DNA of 41,250 nucleotides. It comes from Acetobacteraceae bacterium (GTDB lineage Bacteria; Pseudomonadota; Alphaproteobacteria; Acetobacterales; Acetobacteraceae). The notes below the pieces were generated by a model that made no database searches, had not been told where the DNA came from, and worked only from the letters and a program-made list of their open reading frames with translations. Shown here in pieces: positions 16,576-25,676 of the stretch (position 1 is the stretch's first letter; each line of letters opens with the position of its first letter). A program made the position numbers and the translations under genes. Location: the NCBI GenBank assembly GCA_027353465.1, contig DAIEHR010000310.1, forward strand, positions 1 to 41,250. The letters run 5' to 3'.

Positions 16576-17606
16576 GCGGAAGCGGCCAGGATCATCGCGG
16601 TGGGAGTTCCCGGGGCGGCGTCCCGTTGTCAATCGGGCTGGTCAACAACGCCTCAGATAGCGAGTTGAGGGCGACTGAGGTTCAGTTCTTGCGGATGTTG
16701 CGGGCCGCATCCAGAGGCTTCGACTTGAGTTTCAGGCTGTTCAATTGTCCAGTGGTCCCGCGTTCCGCCGCTGCCCTCGACGCTTCCGGGAAGCCTTATG
16801 CGGACATCGAAGAGCTGTTCGACACGCCCCTGGATGCGTTGGTTGTCACGGGTATGGAACCGTCGGGAAGGACGCTGCTGAGCGAACCGATATGGGACGA
16901 CATCACCAGGCTCGTGGATTGGGCCGGGGAACATTCGGTTCCGGTGATATGGTCTTGCCTTGCCGCGCATGCCGCGGTCCTTTACCTTGATGGACTCGAC
17001 AGATCCTTGCTTCCTAAGAAGTTGTCGGGAGTTTTTGCCTGTAACCTTGTCCAGACAGACCATCTTCTGGCGACGGGACTGCCCGCGCGGTGGGCCAATC
17101 CCCATTCACGCCTGTATGACGTTTCTCGTGCGGGGCTCCTGGCGAATGGTTATCAAATACTGTCTCATTCGGATGAAGCTGGGGTCGATGTATTCCTGAA
17201 GGAGCAATGTGCGCCATTCCTGTTCTTCCAGGGGCATCCGGAATATGCGGCTGATACGTTGTTAAGCCTGTACAGGCGCGACGTGAATCGATTTCTTGTC
17301 GGTGACAGCAATGACTTCCCGTCTGCCCCGCGCAACTACTTTGATCCTGCAACAGAAGCAGCGCTGGCAGCCGCTGGAGACCGTGCCAGGCAGACCAAAC
17401 GTGGCCGGCGAGATATTGAAGCGATAAGCAGCCTGATACCGGCTGCCGTCACTCGCAATCTCTGGGAGCAATCGGCGGTTACCCTCTGTGCGAACTGGCT
17501 GACGCTTGTCGCGCGGAGCGAGCGGCGCACGCGAAGGCGAGGAATTGTGTCCGCGAGGCCCGTTTGGTCCAGAAACGTGACCGGGGGCGCAAGTTTGATC
17601 CAATGA
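16572..17606 (+). CDS. metA: homoserine O-acyltransferase of the MetA family
   Basis: A 344-residue member of the MetA (homoserine O-succinyl/acetyltransferase) family, which activates homoserine for methionine synthesis. LVVTGMEPSG is the conserved loop, Cys 129 in WSCLAAHAAV is the expected nucleophile, and His 222 and Glu 224 in FQGHPEY complete the catalytic set. The ATG overlaps the stop of the shrunken metY frame; a later start near residue 17 would also fit the family. MetA proteins can use either succinyl- or acetyl-CoA, and I cannot decide from sequence. With the sulfhydrylase partner destroyed here, it needs a metY, metZ or metB elsewhere, or has been recruited to another role in this cluster. 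Confidence 0.9.
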   Translation: MSGSGQDHRGGSSRGGVPLSIGLVNNASDSELRATEVQFLRMLRAASRGFDLSFRLFNCPVVPRSAAALDASGKPYADIEELFDTPLDALVVTGMEPSGRTLLSEPIWDDITRLVDWAGEHSVPVIWSCLAAHAAVLYLDGLDRSLLPKKLSGVFACNLVQTDHLLATGLPARWANPHSRLYDVSRAGLLANGYQILSHSDEAGVDVFLKEQCAPFLFFQGHPEYAADTLLSLYRRDVNRFLVGDSNDFPSAPRNYFDPATEAALAAAGDRARQTKRGRRDIEAISSLIPAAVTRNLWEQSAVTLCANWLTLVARSERRTRRRGIVSARPVWSRNVTGGASLIQ

Positions 17607-17766
17607 GGATCAGCGCCCCAAAGCCGGCGGCCCTGTGGTCCGGACGCGCCGTTACAAACGGTCATACCACCGATGAGGATGTCCGGGCTCTAGCGCGCGT
17701 CCTGCAATACCCCGGGCTGTCAAGCGTTGTATGACTCCGTTGCAAAATAGTACAGGAACCCCACCG

Positions 17767-18405
17767 ATGGATTTTGTGCAGGATGTTGCGTATAGGCAAG
17801 TAATCAACGAGATTTGTGACCTGAAATGGAGTAAGTTGACGACCGACGACATGGTGTCGGTGGCTTGGGGGTATTACTATTTTTCTATCCAGTTCCGCGA
17901 GAATCTGGAGATTGCCCGTGAACTGTACCCCGACGATGCCAAGCTTCAGCGGCTTGAGCAGGAGGAATGTGACACTAGCAACCTCTCGCCTTGGCCAGGC
18001 GTCGCTATGCCCGGCGAAAAAATGAACCATGATGAGTTCATGTACCGAGCATTGGCACTTTCGCCGATCCCGGTGGAAAAATCGGCGCGGCTAAAGTCAA
18101 TTGGAGCGGAATACCTGGCGGAGAGCCGCGCCGCCGATCCAATCTCGTGCGCACTCAGTATCGCCAGTTATGAAGACGGTGGGTTGGAGAGCGTGTTCAC
18201 CGCAATCCTGACCGCTCGGCACTGGGACAATGCTTTGCTCCAGGCCTTTCGGCACTTCCTTTCAGAGCACGTCCGCTTCGATAGCGATCCCGATCAGGGC
18301 CACGGCGCGCTCAGCCGGCATATGGCACCGGACGACCGGGTCCTTGGGCTTTGGGAGGCGTTTCGGGACATGCTCGTCAGAAGCGCTCCCGCACTTTTGG
18401 ACTAA
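17767..18405 (+). CDS. heme-oxygenase-fold (TenA/DUF3050-like) protein
   Basis: About 212 residues, all-helical by composition, without signal peptide or membrane segment. The C-terminal stretch FRHFLSEHVRFDSDPDQGHG has the EHxxxD(x6)H spacing (His 168, Asp 172, His 179 from this start) that resembles a metal-ligand helix of heme-oxygenase-like diiron proteins and DUF3050. NHDEFMYRALAL may be an earlier helix with ligands. An ATG at 17731 is in frame but has no ribosome-binding site; AGGAA about nine bases before 17767 supports the shorter form. It lies 160 bases after metA. It may be an oxidase or oxygenase working on a small molecule, but the full ligand set is not certain and no substrate can be named. 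Confidence 0.55.
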   Translation: MDFVQDVAYRQVINEICDLKWSKLTTDDMVSVAWGYYYFSIQFRENLEIARELYPDDAKLQRLEQEECDTSNLSPWPGVAMPGEKMNHDEFMYRALALSPIPVEKSARLKSIGAEYLAESRAADPISCALSIASYEDGGLESVFTAILTARHWDNALLQAFRHFLSEHVRFDSDPDQGHGALSRHMAPDDRVLGLWEAFRDMLVRSAPALLD

Positions 18406-18636
18406 GCCACCCGACGCCACCGGTCCGATGTCATGGCGTTGACCAAAGACGTGTGGGCCGGCGACGGCCGACGGGACATCTGGCTATCGTATGGGAGTGC
18501 GGCCTTTGCGGCATAGCAACTGCGACCACATCTGGCGACGTAAGGAACTCAACCTGGCGACCGTAGTCCGCGCACGCGGGCACAGCTAAATGATGGGGGC
18601 GACGTCATCGACCGCTTTCGCGGCCGGATCGCCCCA

Positions 18637-19785
18637 ATGAACCGTCGAGGTTTCATTGTCGCGGCAGGGCTTCCCTGGTCAACCGCGCTTGGCGTTCATG
18701 CCGCGGATAGCCACGTCTCCGGCGAACCGAGCGGGGCTGCCACGCCCGAGACGTCCGGGCTGCTACTTCCGGTTGGCGCCGTGGCCGACGGCGCAAGCCA
18801 TCCACTATCGTCGCGGTTCGGTAACTTGGACGCCGCACGCAAGCAATATCCCCACGCCACCACAATGGTCGATGAGATCGATTGGTGCGCGCTTCAGGGG
18901 GCGATTAACGCGGCTGACCAGCGTGGTGGGGGGGCGGTGTATGTTCCTAATACCGGCAGAGCATACCGGCTCAACCGCGCTTTGACGGTAAACCCTAATC
19001 GCGTCACGGTTCGCGGTGATGGAAGCACGCTGGACTTCAGGACGCTGGAGTTCGCAGAGAGCGCGATCAGGTTCAAAGCGGACGGCGCCCCTGCCTATGG
19101 TCATGAGCGGCACCTGTTTGAAGGGTTTGAGATCATTGGACCCGGACGAAATTTGCACGTCGCCGGCGTGCTGTTCCGGACCGACACCGCGGGGTTATCG
19201 AGCCGGGCACAACTACAGGACTGTGCTATTCATGGCTTCTTTGTTGGCATTCTGTTCGGCGATCGCGCATACGGCATTGGGTTTTCTCATGTGTCGGTCT
19301 TTGATTGCGCTTTCTGCATTCAGGCCCCCCCCAATCTGCTGGACGCCGGGGAGACGGTATCGTTCTCCCAATGCTATTTCTTTAACTCCCAATGCCTCAT
19401 TTCCAACGCCGGAGCTTTTGATCTGAAGTTCTTTGCCTGTTCGCTGGACTATGCCGGACGATTGGTGCGGGATAACAATGGTATCATTGACCTGGTTGGC
19501 TGCCGCCTGGAAATATCGCCGCCGGTCGACCCGCCGCTCCAGAATACCAATGGCGGCCGGATTAACATGTTCGGGGGCTTCTTCCTCATTAACGGCCCTC
19601 GGGACGAAGTACACGCCCAGGAGATATTTTCTCTGGCTGACCCGAACACAAGTGTGCATCTTTTCGGTGTGGCAGGTTGGAACTGGCGCACACGCTCCGG
19701 CAAGTTGACAAAGGGACCCGGCAAAATTCATTGGTATGAGGGCGTCGATATCACGGAGGCCCCGCCCAGCATTCGACATCCGTGA
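18637..19785 (+). CDS. exported right-handed beta-helix protein (polysaccharide lyase/hydrolase-like)
   Basis: A 382-residue protein that begins MNRRGFIVAAGLPWSTALG and ends its signal at about VHAADS; RRGFI resembles a twin-arginine motif. The mature part has ALQGAINAADQRGGGAVYVP and the following YRLNRAL, the usual opening of pectate-lyase-like parallel beta-helix proteins. Many short strands follow with turns such as DNNGIIDLVGCRLEIS and NGGRINMFGGFFL. Such proteins bind or cut polysaccharides in the periplasm or outside. Its position beside an exopolysaccharide locus suggests a role in trimming or modifying that polymer. No catalytic residues are clear. The ribosome-binding site is weak. 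The 231 bases before it hold no gene I can support. Confidence 0.72.
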   Translation: MNRRGFIVAAGLPWSTALGVHAADSHVSGEPSGAATPETSGLLLPVGAVADGASHPLSSRFGNLDAARKQYPHATTMVDEIDWCALQGAINAADQRGGGAVYVPNTGRAYRLNRALTVNPNRVTVRGDGSTLDFRTLEFAESAIRFKADGAPAYGHERHLFEGFEIIGPGRNLHVAGVLFRTDTAGLSSRAQLQDCAIHGFFVGILFGDRAYGIGFSHVSVFDCAFCIQAPPNLLDAGETVSFSQCYFFNSQCLISNAGAFDLKFFACSLDYAGRLVRDNNGIIDLVGCRLEISPPVDPPLQNTNGGRINMFGGFFLINGPRDEVHAQEIFSLADPNTSVHLFGVAGWNWRTRSGKLTKGPGKIHWYEGVDITEAPPSIRHP

Positions 19786-19983
19786 TAGACATCGCCTTCA
19801 AGTATAAGCGATGATTCGCCTGCCTTTGCGTCGATTAGCATCGGCGCGCGATTACTGAGCGGATAGTCATAATGGGCAACCAACCCGATGGATCAATCAA
19901 ACTACTAACTTTCCAAAGTAAGCTGGGGCCACTAACGGATTCAACCTCAGCCCGTCGCTTAAGCCACTGGAAATGAGGTTTGC

Positions 19984-21300
19984 ATGCGGATCGTCGACGA
20001 GCAGGTGTCTGCGGGTGAAATAACGGCCTACGGAGACGACAACGGGCACTCATTCCGGCACACTACCGACCAGGATATAGCAGCTGGTTTACCGCGGTCG
20101 CGGTTCGGTGACACCGCGGTCTTGTCTGGGAACCGGTGGTCGGCCCGGTCAGCCGGCCCGGCGTCGAGACGAGGCGCCGGACGTCGTGTAGCGATCGTGC
20201 ATGAGTGGCTGGACACCTTCGCTGGGTCGGAACGGGTCCTTGAGCAGCTGCTTCGCTGCTTTCCGTCCGCTGATCTGTTTGCTGTCGTCGATTTTATGCC
20301 CGAATCCGATCGCGGCTTCCTCCAGGGGCGCAAGGTGCGGACCACGTTCGTCCAGCGCTTGCCGTTCGCGGGCCGCTATTTCCGGCACTATCTCGGCTTG
20401 ATGCCGATTGCCATCCAGCAGCTGAATCTGACTGGATACGATCTCGTTATTTCAAGCAGTCACGCGGTCGCGAAGGGGGTGATTACCGGCCCGGACCAGG
20501 TGCATATCAGCTATGTACATTCGCCGATGAGGTATGTGTGGGATCTGCAGCATCAGTATCTTCACCAAATGGGGATCGATCGCGGACTCAAGAGCATCTA
20601 TGCGCGCTGGCTGTTTGGACGCCTGCGCAATTGGGATGTTTCAACCGCCCATCAGGTCGATCATTTCATCGCTAACTCAAGCTATATTGCCCGGCGTATC
20701 AGGCGAACCTATCGACGAGACGCGGTGGTGATCCATCCGCCGGTCGATGTTGATCGTTTCGTGCCGGGCGGACAGAAGGAGGACTTCTTTCTGCTTGCTT
20801 GCAGATTTGTACCGTACAAGCGAGCCGAGGTTGTAGTTGAAAGCTTTGCACGACGTCGCGACCGGCGCTTGGTTGTCGTGGGTGGCGGCCCTGAAGCGGA
20901 CCGGGTAATCGGGGCGGCCCAAGGAGCACCGAACATCGAGTTCGTGGGCATTGTCGGCCAACCGGTGCTGATCGATCTTATGCAGCGTGCCAGGGCATTT
21001 GTGTTCGCGGCCGAGGAGGATTTCGGGATCACTCTGGTGGAGGCGCAGGCTTGCGGCACACCCGTGATCGCGTATGGCTGCGGCGGCGCTGCCGACATAA
21101 TTATGACCGAGGAAGCGGATCCGCCGACCGGGTTTCTGTTTGATCGGCAGGATCCCGAGGCGATCGTAGAGGCCGTGGATCGGTTCGAGACGATTGAACC
21201 GAAGATCACCGGCGAGGCGTGCAGAGCGAACGCGCTGCGGTTCTCCGAAGCGAGGTTCAGGGACGAGATCATGCGCGTCGTGGATCAGGTGTTCGACTAG
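19984..21300 (+). CDS. GT4-family glycosyltransferase (WbaZ/mannosyltransferase-like)
   Basis: A 438-residue retaining GT-B glycosyltransferase. After a polar N-terminal extension of about 65 residues, the domain opens with RVAIVHEWLDTFAGSERVLE, typical of WbaZ-like GT4 enzymes. ISYVHSPMRYVWDL and FIANSSYIARRI belong to the N lobe. The C lobe has LLACRFVPYKR, VVVGGGPEADR and the EX7E nucleotide-sugar motif in AEEDFGITLVEAQACGTPVI. TGAGG five bases before the ATG supports this start and therefore the extension, which is unusual. It probably adds a mannose-type sugar to a lipid-linked repeat unit on the cytoplasmic face. The donor is not proven. Confidence 0.92.
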   Translation: MRIVDEQVSAGEITAYGDDNGHSFRHTTDQDIAAGLPRSRFGDTAVLSGNRWSARSAGPASRRGAGRRVAIVHEWLDTFAGSERVLEQLLRCFPSADLFAVVDFMPESDRGFLQGRKVRTTFVQRLPFAGRYFRHYLGLMPIAIQQLNLTGYDLVISSSHAVAKGVITGPDQVHISYVHSPMRYVWDLQHQYLHQMGIDRGLKSIYARWLFGRLRNWDVSTAHQVDHFIANSSYIARRIRRTYRRDAVVIHPPVDVDRFVPGGQKEDFFLLACRFVPYKRAEVVVESFARRRDRRLVVVGGGPEADRVIGAAQGAPNIEFVGIVGQPVLIDLMQRARAFVFAAEEDFGITLVEAQACGTPVIAYGCGGAADIIMTEEADPPTGFLFDRQDPEAIVEAVDRFETIEPKITGEACRANALRFSEARFRDEIMRVVDQVFD

Positions 21301-21397
21301 ATTTAACCTATGGACATCGGTCAGCCTGCCACCCTTTGGTGCCGGCCGGAATTTGTTCCATCGCCAAGGGATTGGTCGTGCGCATGGAACAAATGGA

Positions 21398-22549
21398 ATG
21401 ACGGAGATGCCTGATGCCGGACAGTTTCCGCCAGCGCCGGCGGACGTCGCTTCCAGGCAGTTTGAAAGACCCGCGACGCAAAAGCTAAATTCGTTGGAGA
21501 TGTTGCGCGCGGTCGCCGCTCTGCTGGTGGTTATGTTCCATGTGCAGTGGATCTTCGGCAATCGAACGGGCACACATCCATTTTCTAATCTGTTTGCATC
21601 CGGGTTCCGCGGCGTCGACCTGTTCTTCGTGCTGAGCGGGTTCGTCATCGCGCGCGCGCATGCCGCCGATTTAGGGCGCCCACGCCGATTCACCAACTAT
21701 GCGTTCAACCGCGTCGCCCGCATCTACCCGGCGGTTTGGATCATGACACTGTGTGCAGCGGGTTGCTATGCGGCGGGTTTTGGGGGCGCCGACAAGGCTG
21801 ACAAGCTTGGGGCATGGAGCATCGCCGCAAGCGCGTTGTTATTGCCACAGACCGGGCCCCCCCTCGTCAATGTGACGTGGACGCTGAAATACGAAATGCT
21901 CTTTTATTTGGTTTTTTCGGCGCTGATCCTAAACCGGCATGTCGGACGGATGCTGCTTTCCGTATGGTTACTTTCAGTCCTTTCCGTGAGTGTCGGGCTG
22001 ATCCCCGATGCACTGGGCCTGGGGGCATTCTTCTTGCGCTCTTTGTGTCTGGAGTTCGGCGTCGGGCTTGTCTGCGCCTGGTTAATGACTCGTCCTGCTT
22101 TCGTGGGTGCGCTGCGGGCAGGGGGCGCGCAGTGGGCGGTGCTGGCCATCGGGGCTGCCGCCTTTGCCGGTGGAATGTCGACCGACCCCCAAGCAGCGTG
22201 GGCTGGCGTTGCCTGCGCCCTGGGATCTGGCGCGTTGGTTGTCGGTTTGACCTTGTTAGAGCAGTTTCGGCGTATCCGGATACCGCGACTGCTCGTGATG
22301 CTTGGGGGTGCATCCTATGCTATCTACCTCGTCCATTACTCCTCCATCACCTTACTGGCCTCGGCGATGAGACGAATGCCCAGGGTTCCGTTGAACAATG
22401 CGATGTTCTTGGGTGTGGCGATCTTCAGCATCGTCGCTGGCCTCGGGTTCCACTATTTGATCGATAGGCCGATTCAACGCCTACTGCAACGGACGCTGAA
22501 GCCAATGCTGTTTTGTGGTGGCCGCCCCGCACCGTCAGTTTTGGAATAG
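21398..22549 (+). CDS. acyltransferase family 3 protein (OafA/YrhL-like)
   Basis: A 383-residue integral-membrane acyltransferase with about ten hydrophobic segments. The N-terminal signature is present: LNSLEMLRAVAALLVVMFHV with the conserved His, then GFRGVDLFFVLSGFVIA. A later R-x10-H-type pattern is replaced by the usual ARIYPAVWIM region. WTLKYEMLFYLVF contains the conserved Glu. The open frame starts further upstream but overlaps the preceding glycosyltransferase; the ATG at 21398 (or 21407) fits the family. It probably adds acetyl or another acyl group to the polysaccharide repeat unit, like GumF/GumG in xanthan or ExoZ in succinoglycan. It is convergent with a second such gene. Confidence 0.9.
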   Translation: MTEMPDAGQFPPAPADVASRQFERPATQKLNSLEMLRAVAALLVVMFHVQWIFGNRTGTHPFSNLFASGFRGVDLFFVLSGFVIARAHAADLGRPRRFTNYAFNRVARIYPAVWIMTLCAAGCYAAGFGGADKADKLGAWSIAASALLLPQTGPPLVNVTWTLKYEMLFYLVFSALILNRHVGRMLLSVWLLSVLSVSVGLIPDALGLGAFFLRSLCLEFGVGLVCAWLMTRPAFVGALRAGGAQWAVLAIGAAAFAGGMSTDPQAAWAGVACALGSGALVVGLTLLEQFRRIRIPRLLVMLGGASYAIYLVHYSSITLLASAMRRMPRVPLNNAMFLGVAIFSIVAGLGFHYLIDRPIQRLLQRTLKPMLFCGGRPAPSVLE

Positions 22550-22611
22550 CAGCTCTCGGCCTGCTAACTTAGTCGTTCGAAAGCGGGCGTAAACCGAGCG
22601 ACACCTGAAGT

Positions 22612-23760
22612 TCAGGGCGGGAACCGGCCCGCTTGCCTCAGGGTAGCCTGTTGAACTTCACGGCAGCCCAGGCGGCGATCCGACTGATTCGGCGCAGCTG
22701 CTGAGCGTGTGCGTTTCTTCCACCAGGCGTTTAATCGTTCAGCCGCGGGGCGCTCAATAAACTGGTACGTTATCAGACCGATCGCAATGCTTATTAGAAT
22801 GGGTACGAGCATACATACCACGCGAGGGACGCCGGAGAGTAAATCATGTTTAATGAAACTGGCATAGGCGGTCATAACGAAGCCATGGGTCAGATAGACC
22901 GAGTACGAAGCGTCCCCAAGAACAACAAGAAGTCGGCCGACGGAGGTTTCCACGTCCCGCATCCAAAGCGCCGAGGTCAAGATAGCGACAGCCGGTACTC
23001 CCCAGAACAAGAATCTGACTTCCGGCACGAGTCCCGTGGTTCCGTTGGCCGACCCGCAGAATGTTCCCAAAACCAAGCCGGAGATCCCGAACAAGAGCGG
23101 CCCGTAGCCGCCACTGGCGTTGGGGAGGTAGCCGCTTTGGAAAGCGGCAGCCAAGGCAAAGCCAAACTCGAACTCCAGCGCTATAGGATCGGTGAGAAAG
23201 CTGCGGACTGCCCCCTGAGGCAGCGAAAAGCCTAAGACAAAAATGATTGGAATAGACGATAGAACTCCGGCAATGCCATAGCGGATCCGACCGAGCATTA
23301 CACTGATCGCGACGATTGCATAGAAATATAGCTCGAAATTTAAGGTCCATCCGGCCCCGAGAACGATGTTGGCGTTCGGCAGAAAAAGCAGCGACTCCCC
23401 CAATGACAGCCATGTAATTACCTTACTTTTGTACAGGCCACCAAGCCACAATGACGCAATGGCGAGGGTGCATAGCCAATAAAGCGGGGTGATTCGGATT
23501 AGACGCCGGACGAAAAAATCGTATGACGCACCTTGGCGGCCGAAACGATCGCTGTTTGAATAGTACATGATGAAGCCACTGATGGCAAAGAACAGATCTA
23601 CACCACTTGCCCCGAACAGCACGAACTCTGATGGAATGCGTCCCCCGAAGAGTGGCTGCGACTCCTCAAGAACGTGATGGGCGAGTACCAGCGATGCTGC
23701 CAAGCCCCTTAGAATTTGTAAGCCAGGAAGGGTTGCCGCACGTTGTCCGGCTATGGCCAT
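22612..23760 (-). CDS. acyltransferase family 3 protein (ExoZ/OafA-like)
   Basis: About 382 residues and roughly ten membrane segments. LPGLQILRGLAASLVLAHHV has the conserved RxxA...HH head of this family. FGASGVDLFFAISGFIMYYS, RLIRITPLYWL and WTLNFELYFYAI are all standard, and ExoZ-like proteins carry the same GWTLNFE stretch. ASYSVYLTHGF lies near the C terminus. AGGA nine bases before the ATG at 23760 supports this start over a TTG at 23778. It follows the priming transferase gene on the same strand after 175 bases and so is probably in its operon. It likely O-acetylates the polysaccharide unit. A second, only distantly similar, family member is convergent with it. Confidence 0.91.
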   Translation of the reverse strand: MAIAGQRAATLPGLQILRGLAASLVLAHHVLEESQPLFGGRIPSEFVLFGASGVDLFFAISGFIMYYSNSDRFGRQGASYDFFVRRLIRITPLYWLCTLAIASLWLGGLYKSKVITWLSLGESLLFLPNANIVLGAGWTLNFELYFYAIVAISVMLGRIRYGIAGVLSSIPIIFVLGFSLPQGAVRSFLTDPIALEFEFGFALAAAFQSGYLPNASGGYGPLLFGISGLVLGTFCGSANGTTGLVPEVRFLFWGVPAVAILTSALWMRDVETSVGRLLVVLGDASYSVYLTHGFVMTAYASFIKHDLLSGVPRVVCMLVPILISIAIGLITYQFIERPAAERLNAWWKKRTRSAAAPNQSDRRLGCREVQQATLRQAGRFPP

Positions 23761-23935
23761 GGTATATCGTCCTGGCAATAAAGCGGTGAGAATGATGCTT
23801 ACCCCGGTGCACCATCAATTCGGTTGAAGGCGCGGTCGAAAGCGCCGTTTGGATGAATCCTGGGGCCGCCCGCCGGTCAACCGGGCCAAACGGGAGCCCA
23901 AGATCCGGCGAAGGGCTCCGATAACCCGTAAGGTC

Positions 23936-25378
23936 TCAATGAGCCCCCTGGCCACGAATGACGGCTGGAATTGTTTTCATCAGCACGGCGATGTCATTCC
24001 AAATCGTCCAGTTGTTCACGTACCAGACGTCCAACTGCACCCGCCGTGCGTAGGAGGTATTGCTGCGGCCACTGACCTGCCACAGCCCTGTCAGACCGGG
24101 ACGTGTCGCGTAGTATTGCGCGATGGCCTCACCATACAGCGGAATTTCGCTGTCCACGATCGGTCGCGGTCCAACCAGGCTCATTTCTAGCCGAAGCACG
24201 TTAATCAATTGCGGTAGTTCATCCAGACTGGTTTTTCGCATAAAGCGGCCGATTCTCGTAACGCGCGGATCATTGGTTAGCTTGCGGGAAGTCGCCCACT
24301 CCGCGGCGAGGGCGGGGTTCTTCGCCAGGGTCTCGTTTAGGAGGTGGTCACCATCGACCACCATTGTACGAAATTTGAGGCAATTAAAGTGGCGACCGCC
24401 TGCGCCGACGCGGCGATGTGCGAACATCATTGGCCCACCGTCCAAGCGGCTGATGACAGCAAGCACTACGAACAGCGGACTGGACAGAAGCAGCAGCAGT
24501 GCAGCCGCGATCACGTCGATTGCCACCTTGATCATCCGTGAGAACGGCTGGGACAGGCTGTCGCGGTACGACAGCATCACTGGATCCTGGCCAAAGCAGC
24601 TTGTGGCCACAAAGGGGAAGGCGGGCAGCGCGTTCGGATGGGGTACCAGAGAGAAGGCTACCCGTTCGCGCAGCGCGCATTCGATAACCTTGCGCTGGAG
24701 AGCTCCGTCATCGTCGATGGCCACAAGGAGGCGGTGCGCACCATGCCGATTCAGCAGCGACGCTAGTCGCGACGGGCTTCCGTCGGAGAGTGCATCGTCT
24801 GGATCGACCCTGCCGACGAAGCGGTAGCCGAGCAAGGGGTCCGACGCGAGGGCGGCCTCGGCCCGCGCCGCACTGGGCCCGTCGCCGATTACAACGATCG
24901 GCAACGCCCACGCGCCGATCTGATTAAGGAAGTGCTTAGACAGCCGATTTAAGCCAGTCGCTACGGCTGGAAACACCAGAAAGAATGCAAAGGTGGGGAT
25001 CCGGGTGATGAAGTTACCAGCAATAAGGCTGTAGGCAACCTCTATCCCAACCGTGCAGAGGCCTGCGCCCACGACAAGCCGCGACTCGTTCCAGAACGTG
25101 GTTCTTTCAGTGTATCGTCCCTGCAGGATCAAATAGAGGACCATTGCTGCCAGAAGCACCGGAGCATCGGGGGAGGCCAAAGGCCTGCGTCCGGTGACGA
25201 GCGGACCGAAGACCGCGAATCTAATACACCAATAGGTGGCCGGGACTGCCAGGCAGTCAGCAATAAAGAGCACGATGGAGCAGACCCCGGGCCGACAGCG
25301 AGTGCCGTCCATGACGCTCAGATCAACACGCGTCGCGGGCAATCGATTGATGAATCGATAACTTGTCAGCAATTCCAA
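23936..25378 (-). CDS. polyprenyl-phosphate sugar-1-phosphate transferase (priming; GumD/WbaP-like)
   Basis: A 480-residue enzyme that starts repeat-unit assembly by moving a hexose-1-phosphate from UDP-sugar to undecaprenyl phosphate. The N-terminal half has four to five membrane segments and a CoA-binding-like cytoplasmic domain (LPIVVIGDGPSAARAEAAL). After another hydrophobic helix (284-310), the catalytic bacterial-sugar-transferase domain has KFRTM (335-339), KTSLDELPQLINVL with Asp 386-Glu 387, SLVGPRP and RPGLTGLWQVSGRS. The length and layout match GumD, WcaJ and AceA. It is divergent from a LuxR-type regulator across a spacer with two palindromes, so its expression may be controlled there. 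The sugar is probably glucose or galactose. Confidence 0.94.
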   Translation of the reverse strand: MELLTSYRFINRLPATRVDLSVMDGTRCRPGVCSIVLFIADCLAVPATYWCIRFAVFGPLVTGRRPLASPDAPVLLAAMVLYLILQGRYTERTTFWNESRLVVGAGLCTVGIEVAYSLIAGNFITRIPTFAFFLVFPAVATGLNRLSKHFLNQIGAWALPIVVIGDGPSAARAEAALASDPLLGYRFVGRVDPDDALSDGSPSRLASLLNRHGAHRLLVAIDDDGALQRKVIECALRERVAFSLVPHPNALPAFPFVATSCFGQDPVMLSYRDSLSQPFSRMIKVAIDVIAAALLLLLSSPLFVVLAVISRLDGGPMMFAHRRVGAGGRHFNCLKFRTMVVDGDHLLNETLAKNPALAAEWATSRKLTNDPRVTRIGRFMRKTSLDELPQLINVLRLEMSLVGPRPIVDSEIPLYGEAIAQYYATRPGLTGLWQVSGRSNTSYARRVQLDVWYVNNWTIWNDIAVLMKTIPAVIRGQGAH

Positions 25379-25457
25379 CCGGACCTCCGCGGGGTTGCTT
25401 CAGTAAAGGCCGTTAGAAACCTAACTGGAAAGCGGCGCGAAGAACTGCCACCTTTTC

Positions 25458-25469
25458 AGGTGTACACCT
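25458..25469. promoter_or_regulatory. perfect 12-base palindrome AGGTGTACACCT
   Basis: AGGTGTACACCT is its own reverse complement. It lies about 80 bases upstream of the priming transferase start, in the divergent control region. TTGACG begins directly after it (25470-25475). Dyads of this size are common binding sites for dimeric regulators, including LuxR-type helix-turn-helix proteins such as the one encoded next door. Binding is not shown. Confidence 0.4.
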
Positions 25470-25676
25470 TTGACGAAGGGAGACCATAATTAGGAATGAG
25501 AAGTAGCTTTCTAAGTCGAATGACCGAGGGATGATGCCCCTGGCCGGCACGGGAGCACTACAAGGGCATACGGAGGGCGAAGAGCGGTCGCTTCGTCCTA
25601 CAGCAGAGTCACTACATTTTGAATTTGAACGGATTCCGCTCCGTTATTAACCACCGACACACCCGATACGATCATG

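Noticed and set aside
18406-18636. Cys-containing fragments (ECGLCG and, in another frame, CDHIWRRKELNLATVV) before the beta-helix gene
   Set aside because: They might be a frameshifted zinc-ribbon remnant, but the pieces are too short and in different frames to support a call.
22605-22617. CCTGAAGTTCAGG dyad between the two convergent acyltransferase genes as a terminator
   Set aside because: The stem is only six bases with a one-base loop and no T run.
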